Below, piece by piece: positions 7,968 through 16,052 of a DNA stretch of 29,134 nt (its first letter is position 1; each line of letters begins with the position of its first letter). The translations under genes were made by a program, and so were the position numbers. The notes under the pieces are model-generated. The model was not told where the DNA came from, did no database searches, and was given only the letters and a program-made list of their open reading frames with translations. This stretch comes from JAVBQJ01 sp045585875. Its GTDB lineage: Bacteria > Verrucomicrobiota > Lentisphaeria > Victivallales > Victivallaceae. The DNA lies in the NCBI GenBank assembly GCA_045585875.1, contig JAZMZH010000140.1, positions 1-29,134 on the forward strand, given 5' to 3'.

Positions 7968-10900
7968 TTACTCGATCATCAGCTGATCGCCCCACACGTT
8001 GAACCATTTGCCGGAGTGCAGTTCCGAGACCACAAACGCGTGTTCGGTAAGCGTATCTCCCCGCACCGCCTCCCAGTCCGCCGGAGCTTCGGGGAGGACT
8101 TTCCACGTCCCGTCGGTGGGGATCACCACGGTGCCGCCGTCCGCATACCGGATCTCCAGCGCGCCGATGACTCCGCAGGGCAGTCCGCCGCCGTCCAGGG
8201 CTTTTACGCCGATGTAATTGTGGCTCGGTCTCGCCCATACCGAGAAGCGCTTCAGCCAGCGGCAGCTGCCCGCCGCTCCCAGATGCATCCCGTTGACGAC
8301 GACCTCCGCGTAATCGTCCGCGCCGATGGTGAGGACGGCTTCGGCTATCGGCCGGTCGGGATCCACCGTGAATTCCCGGTAGAGACAGACCTGACTTCCG
8401 GGGATGTCGCAGGTTTTTTCAGCCCATATCCATCCGGCTCCGTCGCAGTCGAAGGCCGCCGGGCCGTCGGCGAAACCGCCTCCGGAGAATTCGGGCATTT
8501 CGTAGAGCGCTTTCGGCAGATCATCCGCGGAGTAAATGCTGACGCCGAACGCCGGCACGGTATCCGAGAGTACGCCGCCGGGACAGGAAACGGTCCGGTC
8601 CTCGAAGCGCACCGGCACCTGACCCTGCCAGGGGACCCCGACGGAGAATGTCACCGGTGCGGCCGAACGGTTCAGCGCGATCAGATACGGATGAGCCTCC
8701 GCCTCCAGCAGCATCAGTTCCAGTTCCGGCGTCGATTCGTCGAGCCAGTATTTTTCGCTCCGGGCCCAGAGGCCGGAAATGTCGTGCAGTTCCCGGGTCG
8801 TCGCCAGCAGATCCCGGTAGAATTTTTTGTCCAGGATGTAAACCTGCCCCCAGAAGACGATCGCGGTCCCGCCGTTCATCAGCGCATCGTACGCCATGAA
8901 GCGCAGCTGTTCCCGGGTCGGATAGACGGGGGTGTAGTTGTTCAGGACGCCCCAGGCGAAGGCCTGGAGGATCATCCAGTTCGGTTTGCGCCATTCCACC
9001 GCCTCCGAAATGTGCGTCGCGTAATCGCCCACCACCGACAGCTGCTTGTTGGGCAGATCGCCGTGGGGATCGGGCGACGGCACCGGATAGATGTCCACGC
9101 CGTAAATATCCGCGGCGGTGGAATAATCCCGCTGATTCTGAATATCCCCGCGCGGCGCCGAGTTGATCCAGATGGGATGATAGGGATCGGCCTCCCGGAG
9201 CAGTTCATAGGAGCGCAGCAGCTGGCCCAGGATTCTTCCGCCCCAGTTGGGCTCGTCCACCAGGTAATACCCCAGCAGCGCCGGATGATTCACAAATTCC
9301 GGCGTCAGGGTCTGACGCAGTTTTTCCCGCCAGAGATCTTCGGTTTCGATGCCGGCGATCCCGATGTTTCCCAAAAAGACCATGAGCTTCAGGCCGCATT
9401 TTTGCGCCAGGTCCAGATTTTCGATCGTCACCTCGCGCTCCAGCAAAAGGGTGTTCACGCCGGAGGCGGCGGCCTCGGTCCAGTATTTCTCCCGCGCCTC
9501 CCAAGTGCCGAGCATCTGATAAAAAACCACCGGGAAGAAGGGCTCGCCGTTCACATAGATCTGCCGGTCTTCGCCCACGACGACCTCCCGTTTCGCAGGC
9601 GGGAGGACCGTAATCGGCGTCGTGCCGGTATAGCTGCTCCCGTCCCTGAATTCCCACCTGGAGACGAGTTCATATTTCCCGGCGGGCAGATTATCAGCCG
9701 GGAAGCTGAATTCCGCGCCGTCGCAGGAGCCCAATACCCGCCCTTCGCCGTCGATCAGTTCGCTCCGGCAGGCGGCGACGTTTGCATCCGTTGTCAGCGA
9801 TCCGGCAATGGCCGGAGCCGGATGCGAGGCGAAAATCGTATTGCGGTAAAGCGGCATGTCCGGAATGGCGCGATACACTTCCTCCGCCAGAAGCGGTTTC
9901 GGAGCGATCTCCACATCCTCCAGCACCAGGACCCCGGCGCTGTAGTTCGCCCACTCGACCGAAACGACCGTGTCGGCCTGGGCAACCTCGAAGACCACCT
10001 CCTTGGACTGCCGGGCATGGGGCAGCACGTCATCCGTTTTCCGGCAGAGGATGAGACTCTCGTCGGCCGGATGGATCCGGGTTTCAAAACCGTAATATCC
10101 GGAGGCGTTTCCCGCATCTCCCTCTCCGGCCACGGAAAAACGCAGCACGTAGCGCCCCGGTTCGGAGATCGGTACCCTCCGGAGCCAGGCGCTGCCCGAT
10201 TTGATCCGGACCCGCTGCCCGGAACTCCCGGCCTCCACCGAAACCCGGTCGTTGGTCTGCCAGGAGCCGCCGTTGTCGGCGGAGGATTCGCGCACCGGGA
10301 CTTTGCGGACGGTCAGATTCCGCACTTTAATGCCGCCGTTTTGGGACCCGATCACCAGATAGGGGGCGGCGGTGTTGGCGCCGGCAAAGGAAAACTGATC
10401 CTGAAACGGCACCCATTCCCCGCTGAGAAATCCGATCGTCGAAGTGTGAATGTAGTTCCCGTCATGAATCCACTCGATATAAACCCGGCCTCCGGCTCCG
10501 TCCAGAGCGCAGATTTCGCCGCTCAGGACATATTCCATGCCGGGCTCCAAGGAGAGATTGCTGCGGGTGGCGGCGCCGCCGTCAACCCCGCTGTTCAGGG
10601 TCATCGTCCATTGGCCGTCGGCCACTGTCATCCGGGCCCCGTCGGTGAGGCTCCAATAGGCTTTGGAGCGGGTGAAGTCCGAGGCGTCGAAGACATTTTC
10701 GCCCTGCGCCGGGAGGGCGCGGACTTCGCCGGCCGGGACCTTGCGGACGACCAGATCCCGCACTTCGATATCGCCGTCCTGAGCCTGGATCACCAGATAG
10801 GGAGCCGCGGTATTGGCTCCGGGAAAGGCGAACTGATCCTGAAACGGCACCCATTCCCCGCTGAGAAATCCGGTCGTCGAGGTGTGAATGTAGTTTCCGT

Positions 10901-11219
10901 CCTGAATCCACTCGATATAGACCCGGCCTCCGGCTCCCTCGGGAGCGCGGACTTCTCCGCTCAGGACATATTCCATGCCGGGCTGCAGAGGCAGATCGTT
11001 GCGGCAGGCGATGGCGGAGCTGACGCCGTCGTCCAGGGTCATCGTCCATTGGCCTCCGGCCACCGTCATCCGCGCCCCGTCGGAGACTCTCCAATACGCC
11101 GGGGACCGGGCGAAGTCCGAAGCGTCAAAGACATTTTCCGCCTGCGTCGCGACGGCGCACGTCATGCACCCTGTCAGAAAGATGAACAGCGCCGCTGTCC
11201 GTTTCCACATTCTCACCAT
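7968..11219 (-). CDS. Exported multidomain glycosidase-like protein with duplicated binding module
   Basis: The N-terminus is a basic stretch, a hydrophobic core and LTGC, a good lipobox with Cys18, so a lipoprotein is likely; cleavage after ATQA by signal peptidase I is an alternative. Two tandem copies of a CBM4/9-like beta-sandwich of about 146 residues follow (28-173, 174-311), each opening ENVFDASDF. A third diverged sandwich spans about 320-440. Residues about 545-860 form a TIM barrel containing GYYLVDEPNW, where Glu656 is the best acid/base candidate. The C-terminal 160 residues resemble the jelly-roll of GH2 enzymes and rhamnosidases (YREFTVD, VVVNGMHLG). I start at the ATG at 11219 because GGAGA precedes it; another ATG lies four codons upstream. 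It is the only clearly exported enzyme of the left cluster and may capture and first cut the glycan. A related catalytic domain is encoded at 27680-29134. Confidence 0.78.
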   Translation of the reverse strand: MVRMWKRTAALFIFLTGCMTCAVATQAENVFDASDFARSPAYWRVSDGARMTVAGGQWTMTLDDGVSSAIACRNDLPLQPGMEYVLSGEVRAPEGAGGRVYIEWIQDGNYIHTSTTGFLSGEWVPFQDQFAFPGANTAAPYLVIQAQDGDIEVRDLVVRKVPAGEVRALPAQGENVFDASDFTRSKAYWSLTDGARMTVADGQWTMTLNSGVDGGAATRSNLSLEPGMEYVLSGEICALDGAGGRVYIEWIHDGNYIHTSTIGFLSGEWVPFQDQFSFAGANTAAPYLVIGSQNGGIKVRNLTVRKVPVRESSADNGGSWQTNDRVSVEAGSSGQRVRIKSGSAWLRRVPISEPGRYVLRFSVAGEGDAGNASGYYGFETRIHPADESLILCRKTDDVLPHARQSKEVVFEVAQADTVVSVEWANYSAGVLVLEDVEIAPKPLLAEEVYRAIPDMPLYRNTIFASHPAPAIAGSLTTDANVAACRSELIDGEGRVLGSCDGAEFSFPADNLPAGKYELVSRWEFRDGSSYTGTTPITVLPPAKREVVVGEDRQIYVNGEPFFPVVFYQMLGTWEAREKYWTEAAASGVNTLLLEREVTIENLDLAQKCGLKLMVFLGNIGIAGIETEDLWREKLRQTLTPEFVNHPALLGYYLVDEPNWGGRILGQLLRSYELLREADPYHPIWINSAPRGDIQNQRDYSTAADIYGVDIYPVPSPDPHGDLPNKQLSVVGDYATHISEAVEWRKPNWMILQAFAWGVLNNYTPVYPTREQLRFMAYDALMNGGTAIVFWGQVYILDKKFYRDLLATTRELHDISGLWARSEKYWLDESTPELELMLLEAEAHPYLIALNRSAAPVTFSVGVPWQGQVPVRFEDRTVSCPGGVLSDTVPAFGVSIYSADDLPKALYEMPEFSGGGFADGPAAFDCDGAGWIWAEKTCDIPGSQVCLYREFTVDPDRPIAEAVLTIGADDYAEVVVNGMHLGAAGSCRWLKRFSVWARPSHNYIGVKALDGGGLPCGVIGALEIRYADGGTVVIPTDGTWKVLPEAPADWEAVRGDTLTEHAFVVSELHSGKWFNVWGDQLMIE
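10262..11138 (-). repeat. Tandem intragenic duplication, two units of 438 bp
   Basis: The segments at about 11138-10701 and 10700-10262 are in-frame copies offset by exactly 438 bp (146 codons). Over 135 aligned residues I count about 103 identities by hand. Some stretches are identical in DNA as well, for example those encoding FLSGEWVPFQDQF. The substitutions are scattered, so the event is not brand new but is recent enough for easy nucleotide recognition. Two copies of a binding module usually raise avidity for a polymeric ligand. Confidence 0.9.
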
Positions 11220-11279
11220 TGTTTTCTCCATTTTCCAGCACCGTCAGGACCTTCCGCCGCGGTCGGCACGGTACGAACA

Positions 11280-11319
11280 GCGGTCCGCCGGGCGCGGGCT
11301 TCCACGCCCGGCGAACCGC
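11280..11319. other. GC-rich inverted repeat between prepilin and glycosidase genes
   Basis: The arms GCGGTCCGCCGGGCG and CGCCCGGCGAACCGC form a stem of about 15 bp with one wobble pair. It lies 32 nt after the prepilin stop and 60 nt before the next start. There is no U-run after it in either direction, so it is not a canonical terminator. It may protect the upstream mRNA end or reduce read-through, letting the prepilin be expressed more than the enzymes; this is inference. Confidence 0.65.
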
Positions 11320-11351
11320 ATGAACATAGCTATTGTTATGCGTGATCCAAA

Positions 11352-12014
11352 TCAGTTGTTGGAATAGATCGTCGTATTATAGCTATTGACATCCGAGATC
11401 TTCTGCGTCTCGGCATGTCCGTCGATGTATCCGCAGTTGACCTTGTCCTCATGCACCGTTGCCGGCAGGGCCCAGGCCCCCGAATTGACGTTCGGGGTCG
11501 TAGCATAGTACGTCGTGCACATACCGGCATCCATCACGATGATCTGCTGGGTGGCGCGCTTCGCGGCTCCGGTGTTCAGCACGAAAAAGTCGGCCGGAGT
11601 CCTGTAGCTGACCGCCTCATTGATGGTCCCGAGAGCCCAAGCCGTATAGGTCGTGGCGGGGCAACGGAAAATCTCCTTGGCAACACCGACATCCCAGACC
11701 TGTTTCATCCAGTTCTGGCCGTGGGCGCTATCCCACCACTCTCTGATGTCGGAGCAGTTCGCCGCATCGGAGATCGACCAGCCGACGCCGCCGGTGGAGA
11801 TCGCATTGCTGCCGGTCCAGCTGCCGGGCAGATAACTGTCGTACTCGGTGGCATAGATCGCGGCGCCGGTCGTCATCTGCTTGACGTTGCTGGTGCATTT
11901 GATCCTCTGGGCGGCGGCGCGGGCCTTGCTCAGAGCGGGCAGAAGCATGCTGGCGAGGATGGCGATAATCGCGATCACGACGAGCAGTTCTATAAGTGTG
12001 AAAATTTTCTTCAT
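11352..12014 (-). CDS. Prepilin-like protein with N-terminal methylation motif and H-X9-DG tail
   Basis: The 220-residue product begins MKKIFTLIELLVVIAII, the class III prepilin signal with Glu at position +5 of the mature protein, followed by the hydrophobic helix. The residue before Phe is Ile rather than the usual Gly, a variation that could affect peptidase processing. A helix (SKARAAAQRIKCTSNVKQ) and a globular domain with CPAT follow. Near the C-terminus, His-X9-Asp-Gly (HEDKVNCGYIDG) is the hallmark of the DUF1559-type group expanded in Planctomycetes and Lentisphaerae. Such proteins are presumed to sit in the inner membrane or in type II secretion/pilus-like fibres; their role in glycan use is unproven. 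AAGGAGAAGAAG precedes the ATG at 12014, which decides the start. It has its own promoter at 12154-12183, heads the enzyme operon and follows the LacI gene. Confidence 0.9.
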   Translation of the reverse strand: MKKIFTLIELLVVIAIIAILASMLLPALSKARAAAQRIKCTSNVKQMTTGAAIYATEYDSYLPGSWTGSNAISTGGVGWSISDAANCSDIREWWDSAHGQNWMKQVWDVGVAKEIFRCPATTYTAWALGTINEAVSYRTPADFFVLNTGAAKRATQQIIVMDAGMCTTYYATTPNVNSGAWALPATVHEDKVNCGYIDGHAETQKISDVNSYNTTIYSNN

Positions 12015-12153
12015 CTTCTTCTCCTTGTTAGATTTGCGCGGCACCATGCCGCCGATTCACACACTACTTCGGACACACGGCAATGATTCATGTTTTTCTC
12101 ATTTTCAACCTCCGTCCTTTTTCGTTTTCAGCACACACAGTGTACTGACTTAT

Positions 12154-12183
12154 ATTATAACACATTTGTACCCTCAAAAGCAA
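12154..12183 (-). promoter_or_regulatory. Sigma70-type promoter of the prepilin-led operon
   Basis: On the minus strand, TATAAT (12159-12154) is preceded by TTGCTT (12183-12178) with an 18-bp spacer. The predicted leader is about 133 nt. No other promoter of this quality appears before the downstream enzyme genes, so this may drive the whole left cluster. Confidence 0.6.
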
Positions 12184-12216
12184 CCCCGTTCAGGGGATTT
12201 TTCTCAAAAACTGTTC

Positions 12217-12275
12217 TTTTGAGCTCAAAAAAGTTTGATTTTCCCTTTGAAAAAACTGAAATATTTTCATGAAAA
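12217..12275. promoter_or_regulatory. Candidate operator pair upstream of the prepilin promoter
   Basis: A perfect 12-bp palindrome TTTTCATGAAAA lies at 12264-12275 and a perfect 14-bp palindrome TTTTGAGCTCAAAA at 12217-12230. They are centred roughly 122 and 76 bp upstream of the predicted transcription start. The same two elements occur in the same order upstream of the lacI promoter, which makes chance less likely. The LacI-type protein encoded between them is the obvious candidate binder, but this is inference. Confidence 0.5.
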
Positions 12276-12296
12276 CCTTTCAAACATTCCCGCCTT

Positions 12297-13283
12297 TCAC
12301 AAAATCTTCTTCACCGAGTTCCGCTCCACGATCCGGCACGGAGCCGTGTAATGAGTGATGCCGTCCATAAGCGGCGGATTGTTCTCCAGAGTTTCGACCA
12401 TCCGCAGCGCCGCCTCCGCCAGCTCGTCCAGATCCTGCTTCACCGTGGTGATCCCCGGCGTCAGCGCATCCGTCATGCCCGCCAGCTCGCCCGTCATCAG
12501 CGAAATGTCCTCGCCGATATGATAGCCGAGATCGACGAGCATCTGATGCAGAGGCAGGATCCAGTCCTCGTGCAGACAGATAACGGCGGTGGGCTTCCGC
12601 TCCGTAAGCATCCGGCTGAACTTTTCCCGGTCCAGAGTCATATCCGGATTGTACACGGCGGTGAAATTGTCCTCGTAAGGGAGACCCGCCTCCTCAAAGG
12701 CGCGGAGCGCGCCCCGCCGCCGCTCCGGAGAAGCCCAGTTGTTGCCGACGGGTTCAATATAGACGATCCGCTTGTGCCCCGCCCGCAGCAGATAGCGCAC
12801 CGCCGTCAGCATCTGCCCCGCGTGATCGACGCAGACCGTATTGAATCCGGGCAGAAACAGATTGATGCAGACAAAGGGAAACCTGAGCCGGGAGAGCAGC
12901 TTCAGCTGCGTGGTGGATGTCGCCCAGTCGATGAGCATCCCGGCCACGATCTCCTTGGGGTTCAGTTTTCCGACGTCGGCGATGCGGCACAGGGTCGCCT
13001 TGTAGCCGTGTTCGGCCAGATGGAGCAGGAGCGTGCTGACCATGCTGCAGGCGAACCACCGGGGCGGCGTGATGCGCTGCTGATTGGAGATCACCAGCGC
13101 GACGGTGTTTCGCTGAGCCTTGAGATTGGGCATATAATGAAACCGCTCCGCGGCGCGGAGGATCCGGTCTCTCTTCTCCGGATTGACGGGGATCTTGCCG
13201 TTGAAGACGCGGGACACGGTAGCCGGAGAGCACCCGCAGTGCTCCGCAAGCATGGTGATGCTTATCTGCTTCTTTTTCTGCAT
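12297..13283 (-). CDS. LacI-family transcriptional regulator
   Basis: A 328-residue regulator. The N-terminal helix-turn-helix (ITMLAEHCGCSPATVSRVFNG) is followed by the hinge-helix stretch NPEKRDRILRAAERFHYMPN, as in LacI/GalR proteins. A periplasmic-binding-protein-like effector domain fills residues about 60-328, with VDHAGQMLTAVRYLLRAGHKRI and GITTVKQDLDELAEAA as typical landmarks. It presumably binds a sugar released from the target glycan and controls the adjacent cluster. The linker usually written YxPNxxAR appears here as MPNLKAQ, so the hinge is slightly atypical. The ribosome site before the ATG at 13283 is weak. The gene has a strong promoter at 13339-13367 and a leader of about 50 nt. 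Its stop lies 282 nt before the prepilin start on the same strand. Confidence 0.92.
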   Translation of the reverse strand: MQKKKQISITMLAEHCGCSPATVSRVFNGKIPVNPEKRDRILRAAERFHYMPNLKAQRNTVALVISNQQRITPPRWFACSMVSTLLLHLAEHGYKATLCRIADVGKLNPKEIVAGMLIDWATSTTQLKLLSRLRFPFVCINLFLPGFNTVCVDHAGQMLTAVRYLLRAGHKRIVYIEPVGNNWASPERRRGALRAFEEAGLPYEDNFTAVYNPDMTLDREKFSRMLTERKPTAVICLHEDWILPLHQMLVDLGYHIGEDISLMTGELAGMTDALTPGITTVKQDLDELAEAALRMVETLENNPPLMDGITHYTAPCRIVERNSVKKIL

Positions 13284-13338
13284 CTTACCGACATCCCGTG
13301 AAGTTGTTTATTTCAGGTCTGAATTCCGTCGATGAGAT

Positions 13339-13367
13339 ATTATAATATAAATGCAAGCGTTTTTCAA
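13339..13367 (-). promoter_or_regulatory. Promoter of the lacI-type gene
   Basis: On the minus strand, TTGAAA (13367-13362) and TATAAT (13344-13339) are separated by 17 bp, an almost ideal sigma70 arrangement. The predicted start of transcription is near 13332. Confidence 0.75.
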
Positions 13368-13393
13368 GAAAAATCCTGAATTTTTTTTCTTCC

Positions 13394-13445
13394 GAGCTCA
13401 AAAAGCTCCGAAGCAGCGGCATTTTTGAAAATATTTTCATGAAAA
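13394..13445. promoter_or_regulatory. Candidate operator pair upstream of the lacI promoter
   Basis: TTTTCATGAAAA at 13434-13445 is nested in a larger dyad whose outer arms are TTTTTGAAAAT and ATTTTCAAAAA. GAGCTC followed by an A-run starts at 13394. The centres lie about 107 and 64 bp upstream of the predicted start and 43 bp apart, against 46 bp at the prepilin promoter. On the minus strand the identity between the two sites extends to TTTTCATGAAAATATTT. Confidence 0.5.
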
Positions 13446-13652
13446 TTTTCAAAAAGAGATCGTTTCGGCTGACATTCTCTCCGGAAACGCCTCTCTCCTG
13501 AAATCGTAAAATTCAGCGCGGGATTGCCGATCGGGAACCGTCGGCGGCGGGCGAAAAAGACGGCGCCGGGATGATGCGCGTCTCGCTTCGCTCCCGGTAC
13601 GCCGCTCCCCCTGACGGCACGGACGGCAGCCGGGAGCCCGCCGGAAACGGAT
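13446..13652. other. Gene-free interval between the lacI promoter region and the Gfo/Idh stop
   Basis: I see no convincing gene here. On the minus strand, a weak stem (CCGGGA and TCCCGG, near 13600 and 13565) is followed by CGCCGTCTTTTTC and could end the regulator-aminotransferase-oxidoreductase transcript. An eight-codon frame behind GGAGAGA near 13480 is too short to call. Confidence 0.35.
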
Positions 13653-14720
13653 TCAAACGACCGGGCAGGCTTTGCCGCCGGCTCGGGCGGACCTGTGGGC
13701 GGCGGAAACTATTCTCAAATTCCGGAGGCCCTCTTCGGCATTGACCGGGGCCTGTTTCCGAATACTCAGGGCGTGCTTTTCGATCAGCGTCTGATAGATG
13801 TTCGGGAATTTGCGCGGACGCAGCGCCCTGACCCCCTGCGCCGTCTCGACTTCGAGGCGGATCCGATAGGGCTCGTCCGCGTGCCCGGAGATCTGAAACA
13901 TCGTGCCGTAGCCGCGCAGCGCGCCCGCGCCGCCGTAGATTTCGTAACCGAGATTGCCGAAAGTGCCGATGAGCCCGCCCCGGGGTTCGCCGAAGGAGAC
14001 CTGCACCGAACCGGTCAGCCCGTTCTCCAGCGTGTACTTGATGTACGCCCCCTCCTCCGCCCGGATCGGCAGGGTTTTGGGCAGATAGACGGCCCGCACC
14101 GAGACGATAGGGCTCCCGAAAAGAAATTCGGCCATGTAAAAACAATGGGAGGCCATGTCGCCGACGGGACCGCCCATCTCCTCCACCCGGGAACAGCGCC
14201 ACGAAGCGGCTTCCGCCGGGGTCGCCCCGTAGAGGCACTCCATGTGGATGCGGGCGTCGTTCACCGTGCCGATGCGGTCGGAAGCGATCGCCTTTTTCGC
14301 CAGACGGTTGAAGGCATTGTTCACCATCATGTGATCCACCGAGAGGGAGAGACGGCGGGAGGAAGCGGTTTTTATCATCTTTTCGGCGTCCCGGAGGGTC
14401 GTGGCCATGGGTTTTTCGCAGATCACATGTTTCCCGGCCTCGAGCGCCCGGATGGACAGAGCGGCGTGGGTGGCGTTGTTGGTGGCGACATAGACCGCCT
14501 CCACCTCCGGATCGGCGAGGACAGCCTCCGCCGAATCGTACCACTTGAGCCCGAGCGCTTCCGCCGCGGCCCGGCGCGCCGGATTGAGGTCAGTGGCTCC
14601 GGTCAGCAGGGCGTGTTCGAGGGGTTTGAAGCGTGCCCGGTCGCAGGCGAATCCCTCTCTGGCAATGCGGTTTTCGGCAATGCCGCCGAATCCGATCAGT
14701 ACATACTTTACAGGGACCAT
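13653..14720 (-). CDS. Gfo/Idh/MocA-family NAD(P)-dependent oxidoreductase
   Basis: A 355-residue protein with an N-terminal Rossmann fold (VLIGFGGIAEN, residues 7-17) and the family-defining CEKPMATT motif, with the catalytic-site Lys at 103. The C-terminal alpha/beta dimerisation and substrate domain contains EEMGGPVGDMASHCFYMAEFLFG, where the Asp-X3-His pair (GDMASH) fits the usual catalytic histidine region. The family oxidises or reduces sugar and inositol hydroxyls. There is no Tat or Sec signal, so it is cytosolic. AAGGAG lies about 12 nt upstream of the ATG, somewhat far. The gene starts 36 nt after the aminotransferase stop in the same transcript, so the two probably act in sequence: one makes or removes the ketone that the other aminates. 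The substrate cannot be read from the sequence. Confidence 0.9.
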   Translation of the reverse strand: MVPVKYVLIGFGGIAENRIAREGFACDRARFKPLEHALLTGATDLNPARRAAAEALGLKWYDSAEAVLADPEVEAVYVATNNATHAALSIRALEAGKHVICEKPMATTLRDAEKMIKTASSRRLSLSVDHMMVNNAFNRLAKKAIASDRIGTVNDARIHMECLYGATPAEAASWRCSRVEEMGGPVGDMASHCFYMAEFLFGSPIVSVRAVYLPKTLPIRAEEGAYIKYTLENGLTGSVQVSFGEPRGGLIGTFGNLGYEIYGGAGALRGYGTMFQISGHADEPYRIRLEVETAQGVRALRPRKFPNIYQTLIEKHALSIRKQAPVNAEEGLRNLRIVSAAHRSARAGGKACPVV

Positions 14721-14756
14721 GATTTTCTCATTCTCCTTGAGTTTCCTTGCCGCGGG

Positions 14757-16025
14757 TCATTTCATGAAGGCGTCCGCGACTTTGTTGAAGGCATCAATGT
14801 CGGCCTGAATATGCCTCTCCTCGTAAGTGGGATGCACCCAGAAACTGATGGTACGGTCGGTCAGCCAGTGCGCCATCCTGCAGTTGCACCTGCTGTAGTC
14901 GATGTTGCGCGCCCGCGGATCGTTGAAGGGATAACCGGCGACCCCGAACCCCCTGCGGCCCGTGAACGCCTCCTCCTTATACATCTCGGGCCACAGCACG
15001 CCCCAGGCCTGCGCGCCCTCCGCCTGCACCGCCCTGATGAAATCGCCGCAGGAGCAGTCGAGCAACTCGGTCCGGAGCACGAACGGCACCAGCCAGAAAG
15101 CGTTTCGGCGCTCATCGGTATCGACCGGGCAATACTGAACCAGCGGATGATCCCTGAAGGCCTCGATCAGCATACGGCCGTACCGGGTGCGGCGGGGCAT
15201 GTTCCAGTCGTCGAAGCGCTCGAGTTCGCCCAGACCGATCTGGCTCTGGATTTCGGTCATGCGGAAGTTGAAGCCGACGCGGCGATGGATGTAAAGCTGC
15301 TTGCCCTCCAGCTCCAGCAGACTCTCCTTTGCCTTGACGTCATACCCGTGATCGCGGAACGAACGGCATTCCCAGAAGAGGTTCTCGTCATTGCAGCAGA
15401 CCATGCCGCCTTCGCCGCCGGTGGTGAAGTGCTTGCTCTGGCAGAAGCTGAAGCAGCCGACATCGCCGATGGTGCCGGCTTTCCTGCCCTTGTAGAGGCC
15501 GCCGAAGCACTGCGCGCAGTCCTCGATGACATAGAGGCCGTGCCTGCGGGCGACGGCCATGATCGGATCCATGTCGGCGACGGCGCCGTAGAGGTGGACG
15601 ACGACGATCGCCCGGGTGTGTTCGGTGATCGCGCTCTCGATCTGCGCGGGATCGATGAGGTGGTCGGCGCCGACGTCGACGAAAACCGGCAGCGCCCCCG
15701 CCTGCAGAGCGCAGAAGCTCGAGGCGATGAAGCTGTAGCTGGTGCAGATGACTTCATCGCCGGGTCCGATGCCGAGACCGCCGAGGGCGGTATGCAGAGC
15801 GGCGGTGCCGTTGGTGACGCTGACCGCGTATTTGACGCCGAGCCACTTCGCCCATTCCTTCTCGAAGCGGTGTCCGACCGGACCGGTCCAGTAGTTCACA
15901 CGGCCGGACTCGAGAATCTTCTGGATTTTCGGGAAGGTCTCGGGGTTGAACTGGGGCCACGCCGGAAATTTTTCGCTGATGACCCGGGGGCCGCCGTTGA
16001 CGGCAAGTTTGCTTCTGTCCGACAT
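14757..16025 (-). CDS. DegT/DnrJ/EryC1/StrS-family PLP-dependent sugar aminotransferase
   Basis: A 422-residue fold-type I aminotransferase. SKLAVNGGPRV at the N-terminus is characteristic of the StsC/AHBA-synthase-like branch (scyllo-inosose and amino-deoxy-sugar aminotransferases). VSVTNGTAALHTAL binds the cofactor phosphate; VIEDCAQ supplies Asp169 for the pyridine nitrogen; FSFCQSKHFTTGGEGG carries the Schiff-base Lys198. It would transfer an amino group, probably from Glu or Gln, to a keto-sugar or keto-cyclitol, or run in reverse during amino-sugar breakdown. AAGGAG is well placed before the ATG. It lies 27 nt after the GntR-type gene and 36 nt before the oxidoreductase, a classic partner. 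A plain sugar-nucleotide aminotransferase for cell-surface glycans is the main alternative. Confidence 0.92.
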   Translation of the reverse strand: MSDRSKLAVNGGPRVISEKFPAWPQFNPETFPKIQKILESGRVNYWTGPVGHRFEKEWAKWLGVKYAVSVTNGTAALHTALGGLGIGPGDEVICTSYSFIASSFCALQAGALPVFVDVGADHLIDPAQIESAITEHTRAIVVVHLYGAVADMDPIMAVARRHGLYVIEDCAQCFGGLYKGRKAGTIGDVGCFSFCQSKHFTTGGEGGMVCCNDENLFWECRSFRDHGYDVKAKESLLELEGKQLYIHRRVGFNFRMTEIQSQIGLGELERFDDWNMPRRTRYGRMLIEAFRDHPLVQYCPVDTDERRNAFWLVPFVLRTELLDCSCGDFIRAVQAEGAQAWGVLWPEMYKEEAFTGRRGFGVAGYPFNDPRARNIDYSRCNCRMAHWLTDRTISFWVHPTYEERHIQADIDAFNKVADAFMK

Positions 16026-16052
16026 TTTTTCTCCTTCTGATGTCTTCCGGTT

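Noticed and set aside
7755..11345. Very long plus-strand open frame (1196 codons) opposite the exported glycosidase gene
   Set aside because: Antisense shadow caused by GC-rich third positions. Its translation has no domain pattern and is rich in Arg, Pro, Gly and His, while the minus strand has a signal peptide, repeats and a barrel.
13695..16040. Plus-strand frame of 781 codons
   Set aside because: Antisense to the well-recognised Gfo/Idh and aminotransferase genes.
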